In this document: in pieces, positions 11,210 to 21,856 of the stretch | How the letters are laid out: each line of letters opens with the position of its first letter | Numbering within the stretch: position 1 is the stretch's first letter | NCBI RefSeq assembly: GCF_004359215.1 | Contig: NW_027152213.1 | Coordinates: 1,904,373-1,968,372 of the forward strand | Direction: 5' to 3' | From: Bremia lactucae | Lineage: Eukaryota; Oomycota; Peronosporomycetes; Peronosporales; Peronosporaceae | DNA: 64,000 nucleotides | Translations under genes and position numbers: made by a program | The notes under the pieces: model-generated | The model's database searches: none | What the model was told of the DNA's origin: nothing | The model's input: the letters and a program-made list of their open reading frames with translations, nothing else

Positions 11210-13187
11210 CTACTGAGCAGCAGCGTCCGATTGGGCAGTGGTACCTCCGGCTTTGACTTGTTGCGCCAGCTTGTTTGTATCTATATGAAAAATAGCGACT
11301 GTTAAAAATTCAAAACTATCAAATGATTTAAATACGCCACTTACCAGCTCTTTTCTTGGCTGCTGCAACACCGAGAGCGATAAAGACAACCGCCATGAGA
11401 CCCAAAAACACGCCAATGCCAAAAAATATCGCCTGGGGGGCCGAGGACGAGCTACTTAGCGTCGCGCAGGAGCTGATATCTTTAACACTGCAGTCCGTGC
11501 CCGTGTAACACGACAAACAGCTGCATGTCATCGAACCATTCGATTCCTTGCATTGTCCATTGCCACCACAGTCGGACGTAGTTTTGCAATTGCCACCACC
11601 ACTAATAACCACGTACGAGCCACAAATATCTTCCTGGGTTGTACCTATAGTACCACTGAGGGCAACGTCACACTTACCCCCATCATCTGTGCAAACAACG
11701 CCTTCACGGCTAGAGCAGACCCACGAATCGGTGCTGGAGAGTTTCAAAAAGCTTTCTGAGCAACTATCGATGATCCAGCCATGCTCGCTTGCAAGCGTAT
11801 TCGTTGACTGCGTCTTTGTATCCAATGGAGGTTGCCACGAGCATTTTGAACTGTCGGCCCATGCTGCGTCATCAGTGTACCCCGAGTACTTAGCAAACAT
11901 GGCCTTTAAATTCGTGTAATCGGTCGTCGGCTTTGAACTGGGAGTTGACAAGAAGTCAATGCTACCACCTACGATTACAATAAAATATCAAAATGATGCT
12001 ACTTGCAAGAACTTGCAAAAAATCTCACCTGTAAACATTGGAAATAGTGAATCCTTCGAAAGCTTCGCTTCCCCATACGAGTAGGCCAAACCACCAGACC
12101 AAACAGCTGAAAATTCTTTTGTTTTTGAAGGTTCCTCGTACAAGTACGGAACCATGGTCCAGTCACGTGGAGTGGATTTCGAAAGCTTGCAGCCATACTC
12201 GCCAAAAGCTACAACAATGGGAATGCCTTGTGCCATGTTAATGTACCGCTGAAACGCTTCTGCAAACGTCGAGTCGGGGCACCATCGATATTCGTTGATA
12301 AGATATATATCAATGCTTTCTGCCATCATGCCATTGATCATCTTGTCTCCACACAGCAATCCTTGGACTTTAATCACGTGGTAATCGTCGGCGTTAGACA
12401 CTTTGTCATTACTACTATCAGCAGCAGCGTAGGCGAGCGGTAGAATGCGTAACTTCTTGCCATTAACAGCCATCCATTTCTTTAGATCGGCCACGTAAGC
12501 CTTAACGCACGAAGCAGATGTAAGATCCTCCTGCATGATTTCATTAGCAACAACGACGCCTAATGTATTGTCGTACTGTGCAAAGTTCTGAATAATCTTC
12601 TTGCCATATTCAAGCAGAAGTGCTGGGTAGCAGGTCTCGGTCTGATCCACGGTTTTAGCTCCTCCACTGGTAGAAACTTTCCCCGTGCAGCTTAATTTCT
12701 TGGTTATAGTTGAGTACCGGTACTTGCCATAGTATTCATCATTATCAGGCGAGGCTGACACCATCACATAAACGCCAAGTTTGGCCATGTCATCCATAAA
12801 TTTCTTATATGAGGAACCAGGGTGAATATTGTATAGACGCAGCGTGTTAAATTCGAGGCCCGCGAGGTTCTCCTCGATCACTGCCTTCGAATATTTGTCG
12901 TAATACTCGTCACTCACAGCATATTCGTACGTTAACTGTAGCGCAAGGGCACACCATTTTCAAAATGAGTATCTTTATATCGTGCTGAGCACGATTTGCC
13001 ATAAAAAATGAATTAAAATTGGTGCCTTTTCGGCCTTCAAACGTACCCCCTTCATGAAAAAGCGCTCGCCAGTCTTAGCATTATACAGCTTGTTGCCGCG
13101 CACAATAATCACACTATCGACTGGCGCGGCTGTCGCCGTAGACTGCAGAAGCGCGATGATCGCTAGCATGGCAAACAACACGCTCAT
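11210..13187 (-). CDS. GH72 beta-1,3-glucanosyltransferase with EGF-like and transmembrane C-terminus, four exons
   Basis: Exons 13047-13187, 12029-12935, 11345-11968 and 11210-11280 give 580 residues. Introns are 12936-13046 (111 nt), 11969-12028 (60) and 11281-11344 (64), all GT-AG with matching phase. The signal peptide (about 1-20) is followed by IIVRGNKLYN, the typical GH72 start. The catalytic acid/base lies in VVANEI (E about 179) and the nucleophile in VAFGEYGC (E about 293), matching the NE and SEYGC positions of Gas/Gel enzymes. A Cys-rich region and an EGF-like segment (about 476-517) precede a membrane helix (about 529-553) and a short cytosolic tail. It should elongate cell-wall beta-1,3-glucan at the outer face of the plasma membrane. 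Fungal GH72 enzymes use a GPI anchor, so the transmembrane helix is a variation. Confidence 0.9.
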
Positions 13188-13359
13188 GACTATAGAAGTC
13201 AGTTGCTGTCGGGCTCTTTTTTTCAGTATGGCACCACCTCCTTTTTAAAAAAGCTCGAGTACAAAACACAAAAGAAGATTCGGCAACGAAAAATTCCCAT
13301 TCGCGCCTGTCCGTCGTCAGTGTCCCTACCCTGCGTCCTTTACCAACCTCAGCCCTACC
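13188..13359. promoter_or_regulatory. Upstream region of GH72 gene
   Basis: Upstream of the GH72 start codon, possibly shared with a short divergent exon beginning at 13360. It has a pyrimidine/purine-rich stretch near 13215-13255. No specific motif claimed. Confidence 0.35.
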
Positions 13360-13556
13360 ATGTCCATCGAAGTAATTTTTGATTTAGACCAACGCAAAAG
13401 CATATTTGTGTAAGACGTGCACACGTCAATTAACTTTTTGCTCGTTGTGCAGGCTTAGGATAAGATTACCATCTGAACAGTATTCAATTTATTCTTGGGG
13501 GTTGATCTTGCTGCTTCTTTTGTCAAGAGTTTCAACTTCTAAAACAAATATTATTA
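13360..13556 (+). pseudogene. Possible start of a host gene cut off by a family B element
   Basis: ATG at 13360 follows a pyrimidine-rich leader. It opens a 17-codon exon ending at a good donor (GTAAGA at 13410), and a CAG acceptor at 13451-13452 restores an open frame through 13556. The predicted peptide (starts MSIEVIFDLDQRK, then a Leu-rich stretch) resembles nothing I recognise. The frame then enters family B LTR sequence. It could be the 5' end of a gene truncated by the insertion, or chance. The intron would be only 43 nt. Confidence 0.25.
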
Positions 13557-13807
13557 TACTCGGTGGTGAGCCGTTGTTGTGGTACATTTACTTTATGAGT
13601 AAAATACCCTTTTGTTATATTAAAATCTTTAATTACTAAAATTCCATTTATTATGGGTAACATTTCTGCCGCCAGATATAAATTTGGCCACCGAAATTTA
13701 TTTTAGATTAGCTAGAGCGAGGTTTTTAGATTTCAATAATTAAATCAAGTTCAGCTCCCCTTTGATCTTAAAGCGTCTAGTGCCTACCTAAGGCTTGCGC
13801 ATTGATC
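13557..13807 (+). repeat. LTR of family B Ty3/gypsy element (copy 1)
   Basis: Shares several blocks with 45614-45869, including gttgttgtggtacattta, atttattat, gccgccaga, tttgatcttaaagc and aaggcttgcgcattgat. The copy at 52518 shows that the LTR starts TGTAATGGGGCACA; here the first bases have diverged or been lost. Confidence 0.7.
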
Positions 13808-15446
13808 TGTGAGAGAGAGAAGCCTTTCTAAGGTACACGCTCTCGAACACTTGTTGCCAATTGGTTCTACGAACCCCTGAATCCCTTAAACTAGGATTCA
13901 TTAAGCTTTAAAAGCTTGTACGACTCTCTGAGTTGTTAAGCCCGTTAGTTCTATAGAACTAAGAGACTCTTTGAGTCTATAAGTCTCCGCCACACCTGGT
14001 AGCAGTTCCAGGGCGCAGAGGTCCTGCATACAAGGCTTGAAGCCTTCATGCGATATGAACCCTCCCTGATCGGACTGGTTCAGGATCACCTTGCGGCATC
14101 TATGCCAACTCGGTACATTTCTGTATCCGATTCAGAACCTAAGGCTCGCCCTCTAGTTGTCAATGTAAAGATATGGAGGAGAAAGAGGGAGAAACCCTCC
14201 CTTTTTGGATTAAGCGGATGGAGATGTCCATTGACTCCGCCTTGTTCTTAATAGAATGGCAGAAGGAGGCAATGGCCATTTCCAAACTCACAGGTAGAGT
14301 CATGGAGTGGGCACTATCATCCAGTACCGTCCATAAACGACGCTTTTCCCTCATGGGATTCACTTAAACAGCAAAAAAATGACCAGCATGTTTGCACCGC
14401 CTGATCAGGCTTTTTGCATGCAATCACGGCTCATAGTGACTCGACAGGGTAATTGAACCCTAGGGGTTATGTCCAGGAGATAAGAGCGCCTATTGCTTCT
14501 ACCCGGTGCAAGAAACAATTTTCGTTAGAATCTTTATGGGGGGTCTCAATGAGGGCGTTGCCCGGACGGAATTATTCCGATCCAATCCTGCTACTTTCGG
14601 AGAGGCAGTTGTCATAGCGCTATGCGCTGAGTTTGACTTAAAGTCTCTCGTGTTAGCACGCCTGTTTACCGTGTAAGCTCTTTGAACACATGGGTACCGT
14701 CTAATAGACCGGAACCCATGGATTTAGGCCTCATTGAGGAAGGAGAAGAGGCACTTCAAGCTGTCGAACAGCTAACGAGCATCCGTAGATGTTATATGTG
14801 CGGAAGCACGAAACATTTACGTCGAGCCTCATCCATACGCAATACGCGTAAAGCTTGAAAGAGCACCAATCCCGACCTATATCAGAAATCTGGTACGGTG
14901 CGGGAAAATGTCAATACCCAGTAGGTGCGGGGCGCCCTACTGGGGAAGACCTAGGCTCCGTTGAACCTCTAGGAGGTGAGAATAAACAAAACCTAGCCTT
15001 AATTAGCTCGGTGCGTAATGGCACGGGGCGTGGGTACAAGCCTGGCTTGTTAGTCGCTGAATCGACGTGATGGTCTTTGATAAGCCAAGGTCAATTTTAA
15101 TTGACTCAGGAGCGTCTTGTAATTATGCTCGTCGTCTTTCCCTTCAGTAAAATAAACAATACGTGAGTCGCATTAAGCGCATGAAAGTGATACAACACGA
15201 TCGCCTAGCGACTGGGACTCTTGTCACTGCTCCTAAAGTTCTGTTGAACTTAGGCATAAAGTTTCGTGACTTTGACAGTGTGGAACGCTGTCTCGTCCTT
15301 AATTTGGATTCGAAATATGATCTCATCCTTGGTATGGCCTAGCTTGAACGCCATGAGCCATGGATCGGTTGGAGATCTAAGAATTTAGGCACCACGCGCA
15401 ATATTCCCATCAAAGTTTTGCAGTCATGAGCCCACCTTTGCTAGGC
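13808..15446 (+). pseudogene. Family B gag-protease remnant with inverted 5' segment
   Basis: From about 14170 the plus strand encodes decayed Gag (MEEKEGETLPFWIKRMEMS, then a block homologous to FVGGLDEGITRTGLFRS of copy 2), a degenerate zinc knuckle near 14795 and a retroviral-type protease ending AWLERHEPWIGWRSK near 15370. The first 360 bases (about 13808-14168) are in opposite orientation: their minus strand reads GFISHEGFKPCMQDL, matching the plus strand near 46010 in copy 2. At about 15447 the element is cut by family C sequence in minus orientation, so RT and integrase are lost. Many stops; not functional. Confidence 0.7.
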
Positions 15447-16561
15447 TATAACGTCTTCGACGACTTCAAACACCTCGTTCGAAGGCCCATCCTCCTCAAT
15501 TAGGACCGATCCAAAGGTCACTCGTTTTGACGAATGTTTGATCGTCCTTATCTGTCAATTCTCGTTCTCCGAGTAAAAAGGACTTTTGACTGCCGTTGCT
15601 CTCCAGGCTAACGCACCCTTTCCAACCGCACCAGGCTCTAGACACTGTGCAGTTCATGCGACGCTTGTCTTCCTGTCAGCTCGCCGTCTACTGCCACAGG
15701 CTTTTGGCTCTGCGCAGGACATTTAAACGAATGACTAATTGTCATCATCCTTTCCACTACTCCAGTCTCCACGAGCTGGGTAGGAATTGGTGACGTTTGA
15801 CATCCCGTCAACGCACCCTCAACTGTGTTCGACACGACATCAGTTGCATAGGCCTCTCGCAGGAGCACATCCTTTCCGGTGTCCTGCCTAGAGTTCGCAA
15901 CTGTGCGTGTACGCCAGTCTATTTATGGTTGGTGCTTTGCCAACCATGGCATGCTTAGGATGAGGTCTCCATACCTAGCACTGTGAGCTATTCTTTACAA
16001 GAGAAGTCATTAAGGCTGAAGGCGAGTTCTACCTGAACTCCCTCAGACTTAACGAGCGCCATTCGCTAAACGAACGGTCGCCTCTTTTCGCTTGCCATCC
16101 TGGCAAAGCGTCTCAAATATCGCCGGTCTCTGTTGTAGAGCTGCGAGTTTCACAAAATTCTGTGATGCACCTGAATCCACAAGAGAGTCATCATATGGTC
16201 ATAGCATCGTACTCGAGCGCTATAGACCAGCAGGGTTGATGTCCGAAATTTCGAGACCCCAGGGACTATGCTACCCATATGCTCCACAATTCTGAACTTA
16301 GGGGCAGCTTCAAAGTCCACGTCAGTAGGGCATCCCGCTGCTACTGCGCTCCTGCATCTTCCAACCCCTCAGTGGTCGATGCAGAACTGATGCGTCTCGT
16401 ACGCTGGTTCTTGCCATCAACCTTTGGCTAAAGAGTCACCTTGCTGGGTGTCTTCGCCCCAACAGGGTCCCTGGCATAGCAGCGAGCCATCATATGGCCG
16501 CGCTTGCCGCACTTGTAGCAGACAATGTCTGCATTTCCCAACTCAATGGGAGTGGTTCCCA
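15447..16561 (-). pseudogene. Family C linker, protease and zinc-knuckle region (copy 3a)
   Basis: The minus strand encodes the family C zinc knuckle CYKCGKRGHMMARCYAR (about 16470-16530), then a decayed protease domain and the linker (LTGCQTSPIPTQLVE, about 15640-15860) that precedes RT in complete copies at 32.4-32.8 and 57.0-57.4 kb. The remainder of pol is missing where it abuts family B at 15446. It is repeated almost exactly at 19474-20272. Confidence 0.7.
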
Positions 16562-17282
16562 CGACCCGTCTCTCTAAGCGTTTCAGTGAGGATGAGCCTC
16601 AGTATCGATTGGACTCATTCCTCACCTCTCCCAACATCATCGGGAGGTGGCAGAGCACATGGCGCAGGTACTTGGTGAGCAAGCCCTGGCCAGGTTCTCA
16701 GCCAGTTCTCCTGAGCAACTTGTTGCTCAGTTGGAGCGGTTTGAGGCATTCGGGCTCGGACAGCGGAGAGCCGCATTCGGGCTCGGACAGCGGAGAGCCG
16801 CGTCCGAGGCACAGAGCCATGCTGCGGTGGAGTCCGTCACTCAGACTGAGGATGAGATATGGAATGAGCAGGCTCGGAGCAAGGCTCTCAACAGGACTGT
16901 TGTTACTCGGCGCTTACGGTGGACAGAAAGGCGTTGCCTACATGGGCGATCTTCAAGAAAAAGATTCGCGCCTGTACCAGCCACCGAACAACGAAGCGTT
17001 GCTTCAGGCGCATGTCTTTGGAGCGTGACAAGAAGCGATCTCTGCAACAGTATGTACAAGAGATGCGCTCGCTGTCGGCTTCCATTACCGTAGCGCCCGA
17101 TTCCGGAGCACATTAAGATGCCCACATTTATGAACGGACTACGGTATGGCTCGTCGCGACAGGCCAATTAAGAAAGTGCCGTCGACGATGAAAGAGGCTA
17201 TCCAAATTGCCTAAGTTAAGGAGCAATCCTACAACAGCGCCTCGGTGACAGCTACGTATAAGCCGTCAGCCGCGGATCAGAT
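16562..17282 (+). pseudogene. Family C gag segment inverted in place
   Basis: The plus strand encodes family C Gag from the start region (DEPQYRLDSF) through AQVLGEQALARFSASSPEQ, SEAQSHAAVESVTQTEDE and VQEMRSLSASITV to the segment before the zinc knuckle. The LTR, primer site and zinc knuckle around it are all in minus orientation. It has a 24-base tandem repeat near 16752-16800 (GLGQRRAAF doubled). Several stops. Confidence 0.75.
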
Positions 17283-17287
17283 AGGAC

Positions 17288-17301
17288 TACCAGTGCTACC
17301 A
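17288..17301 (-). other. Primer binding site of family C (copy 3a)
   Basis: On the minus strand, two bases after the LTR end comes TGGTAGCACTGG. The same TGGTAGCAC follows the 5' LTR at 55613 and the family E LTR at 26788. It pairs with a tRNA ending GTGCTA-CCA. Confidence 0.65.
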
Positions 17302-17303
17302 AG

Positions 17304-17825
17304 TGTAGGCGGGCACTACTTAAAGCTGCCACGCACTACTACCACAGACCCTTTGAGATCAGGCTAACCGTCTTCTCTCACGTACGTACAGTGAGGTAGT
17401 TAGTGGACGCCTAAGCGACCTCACTTAACGAGCTGAAAACCTTAGTTTCAATGACCTCACGGGAGCGGTAATCCGGCTCCACGTGCGTACTTACGAACTA
17501 GGAAGTACTTTTCAGACTAATTTATAATTAATCGTATTAAATGTAAATCCTTTTTAACCAATCCTAAACGCCATATCTGTAGATATGCTCTGATATGTAT
17601 TGCGAGCGTTTATTCTGAATACTACGTATCTTGGATGGCGCTAGCCATCATCCCCGTTAATGTGAATGCCCTCAGGTGCATCACATAAACAAGGGTGGGT
17701 CACAATTTGAACCACACCCAAGTGGTGAATCTTATTACTTCATTTAAGTAATTGACCATCCCATTAACTACACAAAATTTACTAAACGGGGATGGTGTAA
17801 CACAGGGCAACTTTAGCCCGTTACA
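17304..17825 (-). repeat. LTR type 2 (family C), complete
   Basis: Complete 522-base LTR on the minus strand, starting TGTAACGGGCTAAAG and ending CCCGCCTACA. It is followed on that strand by the primer site. It matches the LTRs at 20954-21475, 27848-28398 and 55086-55610. Confidence 0.85.
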
Positions 17826-18074
17826 TAGTTAGCGCAACAGCAGCAGTAGCTGTCGGCATTGTAACTGTGGCACTGAGCGACGGCGGCGTAATAACGCGGC
17901 GCATACGCTTCGTGTGTGGTTATGAGGGCATTTTTGCAAAGGCTTATCACCTTTGCCGCACACAGGTCGCTAGAGTGACTGATAGGACTAGAACGGCGCG
18001 TAAAGCTACTCGCTATCCCTCGATTCTCTTTGACGAATTAGAGAAATGGTGAAATTTGTTTTTAAGGGGGGTGG
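17826..18074 (-). pseudogene. Start of the family C antisense ORF and polypurine tract (copy 3a)
   Basis: The minus strand resembles 28440-28680 (plus) and 62160-61930 (minus): a leader, then a basic N-terminus (TQPHTKRMRRVITPP) and the TATAA block, broken by a stop. On the plus strand it ends in a polypurine tract (aaggggggtgg) directly before an LTR start at 18075. This is therefore the 3' end of a plus-oriented family C element fused to the LTR of a minus-oriented one. Confidence 0.6.
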
Positions 18075-18206
18075 TGTAATGGGCTAAAGTTGCCCTATGT
18101 TACACAATCCCCATTGAGTACACTTTGTGTAGTTACAGGAATGGTCAATTACTTAACTGAAGTTATTAGACACACCACTTGGGTGTGGTTCACATTGTAA
18201 TTCATT
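18075..18206 (+). repeat. LTR type 2 fragment
   Basis: The first ~130 bases of a plus-oriented family C LTR (TGTAATGGGCTAAAGTTGCC), preceded by a polypurine tract. It is cut off where LTR type 1 sequence begins. Confidence 0.75.
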
Positions 18207-18604
18207 TGAAACGGGGCACTGCCGACTTGAACTGCTTCAGTACAAGTCCACTTCGCACTGCCTTAGTGCGAGTGGTGCCTCACGTCACTTCACGTACACT
18301 AGTACGTGCAGGGAAGACTCTCTTTAAAACACTTGCTTTAAAGAGTTAATAAAAATGTATTAGTATAATTCAGTTCTTCTTGTCTATCTATTTCATACTA
18401 ATTAATTATTAACTAACACAAAACATGTAATAAAGTCTTATCTGTCTTGTTCTTTGCGCGCGTCCAGCGCTGACTGGACCGCGGAGAAAGTAGATATAAT
18501 AATCTATATCTACCAATGGGTAAGCTTTTAGAATATTATCATGTAAAGTAATATTCTTCAGATATCATCTACCTTTTAGATAATATATTAATTAACAACC
18601 TTTA
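18207..18604 (-). repeat. LTR type 1 (family E), truncated by the gap
   Basis: Matches 21857-22254 nearly base for base and belongs to the LTR that reads, in element orientation, TGTAACGGGGTGTATCG to GCCCCGTTACA. The last 35 bases are lost in the gap. Confidence 0.8.
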
Positions 18605-19473
18605 NNNNNNNNNNNNNNNNNNNNNNNNNNNNNNNNNNNNNNNNNNNNNNNNNNNNNNNNNNNNNNNNNNNNNNNNNNNNNNNNNNNNNNNNNNNNNNNN
18701 NNNNNNNNNNNNNNNNNNNNNNNNNNNNNNNNNNNNNNNNNNNNNNNNNNNNNNNNNNNNNNNNNNNNNNNNNNNNNNNNNNNNNNNNNNNNNNNNNNNN
18801 NNNNNNNNNNNNNNNNNNNNNNNNNNNNNNNNNNNNNNNNNNNNNNNNNNNNNNNNNNNNNNNNNNNNNNNNNNNNNNNNNNNNNNNNNNNNNNNNNNNN
18901 NNNNNNNNNNNNNNNNNNNNNNNNNNNNNNNNNNNNNNNNNNNNNNNNNNNNNNNNNNNNNNNNNNNNNNNNNNNNNNNNNNNNNNNNNNNNNNNNNNNN
19001 NNNNNNNNNNNNNNNNNNNNNNNNNNNNNNNNNNNNNNNNNNNNNNNNNNNNNNNNNNNNNNNNNNNNNNNNNNNNNNNNNNNNNNNNNNNNNNNNNNNN
19101 NNNNNNNNNNNNNNNNNNNNNNNNNNNNNNNNNNNNNNNNNNNNNNNNNNNNNNNNNNNNNNNNNNNNNNNNNNNNNNNNNNNNNNNNNNNNNNNNNNNN
19201 NNNNNNNNNNNNNNNNNNNNNNNNNNNNNNNNNNNNNNNNNNNNNNNNNNNNNNNNNNNNNNNNNNNNNNNNNNNNNNNNNNNNNNNNNNNNNNNNNNNN
19301 NNNNNNNNNNNNNNNNNNNNNNNNNNNNNNNNNNNNNNNNNNNNNNNNNNNNNNNNNNNNNNNNNNNNNNNNNNNNNNNNNNNNNNNNNNNNNNNNNNNN
19401 NNNNNNNNNNNNNNNNNNNNNNNNNNNNNNNNNNNNNNNNNNNNNNNNNNNNNNNNNNNNNNNNNNNNNNNNN
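18605..19473. other. Assembly gap (Ns)
   Basis: Run of 869 Ns. The sequence on its left (to 18604) is repeated at 22254, and that on its right (from 19474) repeats 15763 onward, so the gap lies inside or between two copies of one large repeat. Confidence 0.99.
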
Positions 19474-20272
19474 CAGTCTCCACGAGCTGGGTAGGAATTG
19501 GTGACGTTTGACATCCCGTCAACGCACCCTCAACTGTGTTCGACACGACATCAGTTGCATAGGCCCTCGCAGGAGCACATCCTTTCCGGTGTCCTGCCTA
19601 GAGTTCGCAACTGTGCGTGTACGCCAGTCTATTTATGGTTGGTGCTTTGCCAACCATGGCATGCTTAGGATGAGGTCTCCATACCTAGCACTGTGAGCTA
19701 TTCTTTACAAGAGAAGTCATTAAGGCTGAAGGCGAGTTCTACCTGAACTCCCTCAGACTTAACGAGCGCCATTCGCTAAACGAACGGTCGCCTCTTTTCG
19801 CTTGCCATCCTGGCAAAGCGTCTCAAATATCGCCGGTCTCTGTTGTAGAGCTGCGAGTTTCACAAAATTCTGTGATGCACCTGAATCCACAAGAGAGTCA
19901 TCATATGGTCATAGCATCGTACTCGAGCGCTATAGACCAGCAGGGTTGATGTCCGAAATTTCGAGACCCCAGGGACTATGCTACCCATATGCTCCACAAT
20001 TCTGAACTTAGGGGCAGCTTCAAAGTCCACGTCAGTAGGGCATCCCGCTGCTACTGCGCTCCTGCATCTTCCAACCCCTCAGTGGTCGATGCAGAACTGA
20101 TGCGTCTCGTACGCTGGTTCTTGCCATCAACCTTTGGCTAAAGAGTCACCTTGCTGGGTGTCTTCGCCCCAACAGGGTCCCTGGCATAGCAGCGAGCCAT
20201 CATATGGCCGCGCTTGCCGCACTTGTAGCAGACAATGTCTGCATTTCCCAACTCAATGGGAGTGGTTCCCAC
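19474..20272 (-). pseudogene. Family C linker/protease/zinc-knuckle region (copy 3b)
   Basis: Same content as 15763-16561: protease remnant and CYKCGKRGHMMARC on the minus strand. One base is missing near 19565 relative to the first unit. No intact frame. Confidence 0.7.
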
Positions 20273-20935
20273 GACCCGACGCTTAAACGTAGCAGTCAAC
20301 GAGCCGCAGTTGTAGGATCACTCCTCAACTTAAACAATCGGGATAGCAGAGCACATCGCGAAGGCACTTGCTGAACAAGCCCTCGCCACGAGCCAGACAG
20401 TACTCCGAGCAAAATGTGGCTCAATTGCACCGGAATCAGGCATACGGGAACGGAAGCCGACAGCCGCATTCGGGCACAGACAGCGCAGAGACGCGTCCGA
20501 CGCACAAAGACATGCGCCTGAAGCAACACTCGCTGACGATGGATGGTACAGGCGCGAAGCAAGGCTTCAACAGCACCCATGTACGCAACGCTTACGGTCC
20601 ACAGAAAGCGCCGACTACAACAGCCATCTTCAAGAAAAGATCCGAGCCTGTACCAGCCACCCACAACGAAGCGGACTCCACGCGCATGGCTCTGAGCCTC
20701 AGAAGCGACTCTCAACAGTACGAACAAGAATGCGGCTCTCCGCTTCCAAGACCGAACGCCCCAAACCGCACCAACTGAGCAACAAGTTGAACGGACAACG
20801 GGATGGAACCTCGCCAAGGCCAACTAACAAAGTACCGGCGACATGAAAGAGGCCATCCAAATTGCCAAAGGTAAGGAGCAATCCAACAACAGAGCCTCCC
20901 TCACAGAAACGATAAGAGAGACGCGCATCAGAAGG
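20273..20935. other. Blended gag segment (mosaic of both orientations)
   Basis: This stretch replaces the inverted gag segment of unit 1. Read against unit 1, successive bases match sometimes the plus-strand order and sometimes the reverse complement. For example, near 20290-20330 it follows the minus order of the 17240 region, and near 20345-20390 it switches to agcagagcacat and caagccct of the plus order. Near the right end, aggagcaatcc and gcctccctcac mix both. The reading frames seen in it (175 and 136 codons) are by-products. Confidence 0.6.
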
Positions 20936-20953
20936 ACTACCAGTGCTACCAAG

Positions 20954-21475
20954 TGTAGGCGGGCACTACTTAAAGCTGCCACGCACTACTACCACAGACC
21001 CTTTGAGATCAGGCTAACCGTCTTCTCTCACGTACGTACAGTGAGGTAGTTAGTGGACGCCTAAGCGACCTCACTTAACGAGCTGAAAACCTTAGTTTCA
21101 ATGACCTCACGGGAGCGGTAATCCGGCTCCACGTGCGTACTTACGAACTAGGAAGTACTTTTCAGACTAATTTATAATTAATCGTATTAAATGTAAATCC
21201 TTTTTAACCAATCCTAAACGCCATATCTGTAGATATGCTCTGATATGTATTGCGAGCGTTTATTCTGAATACTACGTATCTTGGATGGCGCTAGCCATCA
21301 TCCCCGTTAATGTGAATGCCCTCAGGTGCATCACATAAACAAGGGTGGGTCACAATTTGAACCACACCCAAGTGGTGAATCTTATTACTTCATTTAAGTA
21401 ATTGACCATCCCATTAACTACACAAAATTTACTAAACGGGGATGGTGTAACACAGGGCAACTTTAGCCCGTTACA
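20954..21475 (-). repeat. LTR type 2 (family C), complete, second copy
   Basis: 522 bases, same as 17304-17825. The primer site TGGTAGCAC lies two bases beyond its end on the minus strand. Confidence 0.85.
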
Positions 21476-21724
21476 TAGTTAGCGCAACAGCAGCAGTAGC
21501 TGTCGGCATTGTAACTGTGGCACTGAGCGACGGCGGCGTAATAACGCGGCGCATACGCTTCGTGTGTGGTTATGAGGGCATTTTTGCAAAGGCTTATCAC
21601 CTTTGCCGCACACAGGTCGCTAGAGTGACTGATAGGACTAGAACGGCGCGTAAAGCTACTCGCTATCCCTCGATTCTCTTTGACGAATTAGAGAAATGGT
21701 GAAATTTGTTTTTAAGGGGGGTGG
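21476..21724 (-). pseudogene. Start of the family C antisense ORF (copy 3b)
   Basis: Same as 17826-18074: decayed N-terminus of the antisense reading frame and the polypurine tract before an LTR type 2 start at 21725. Confidence 0.6.
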
Positions 21725-21856
21725 TGTAATGGGCTAAAGTTGCCCTATGTTACACAATCCCCATTGAGTACACTTTGTGTAGTTACAGGAATGGTCAATT
21801 ACTTAACTGAAGTTATTAGACACACCACTTGGGTGTGGTTCACATTGTAATTCATT
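21725..21856 (+). repeat. LTR type 2 fragment, second copy
   Basis: Same 132-base LTR start as 18075-18206, abutting LTR type 1. Confidence 0.75.

Larger units (their letters stand above)
15763..18604. repeat. Large direct duplication, unit 1
   Basis: About 2.84 kb nearly identical to 19474-22254 outside the gag segment. Offset is 3711 at the left and 3650 at the right; the 61-base difference falls entirely within the gag segment (16562-17282 versus 20273-20935). Confidence 0.9.

Noticed and set aside
11548..11919. 123-codon plus-strand frame inside the GH72 gene
   Set aside because: It lies opposite a well-supported exon, has no family resemblance and crosses no conserved blocks.
18588..19546. 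Reading frames of about 300 codons across the N-filled gap
   Set aside because: They consist almost entirely of Ns; there is no sequence to support them. The same holds for the frame across 53891-54619.
20296..20823. 175-codon minus-strand frame and a 136-codon plus frame
   Set aside because: They lie entirely in the blended gag segment and match family C Gag only in scattered pieces. They are by-products of the mosaic.
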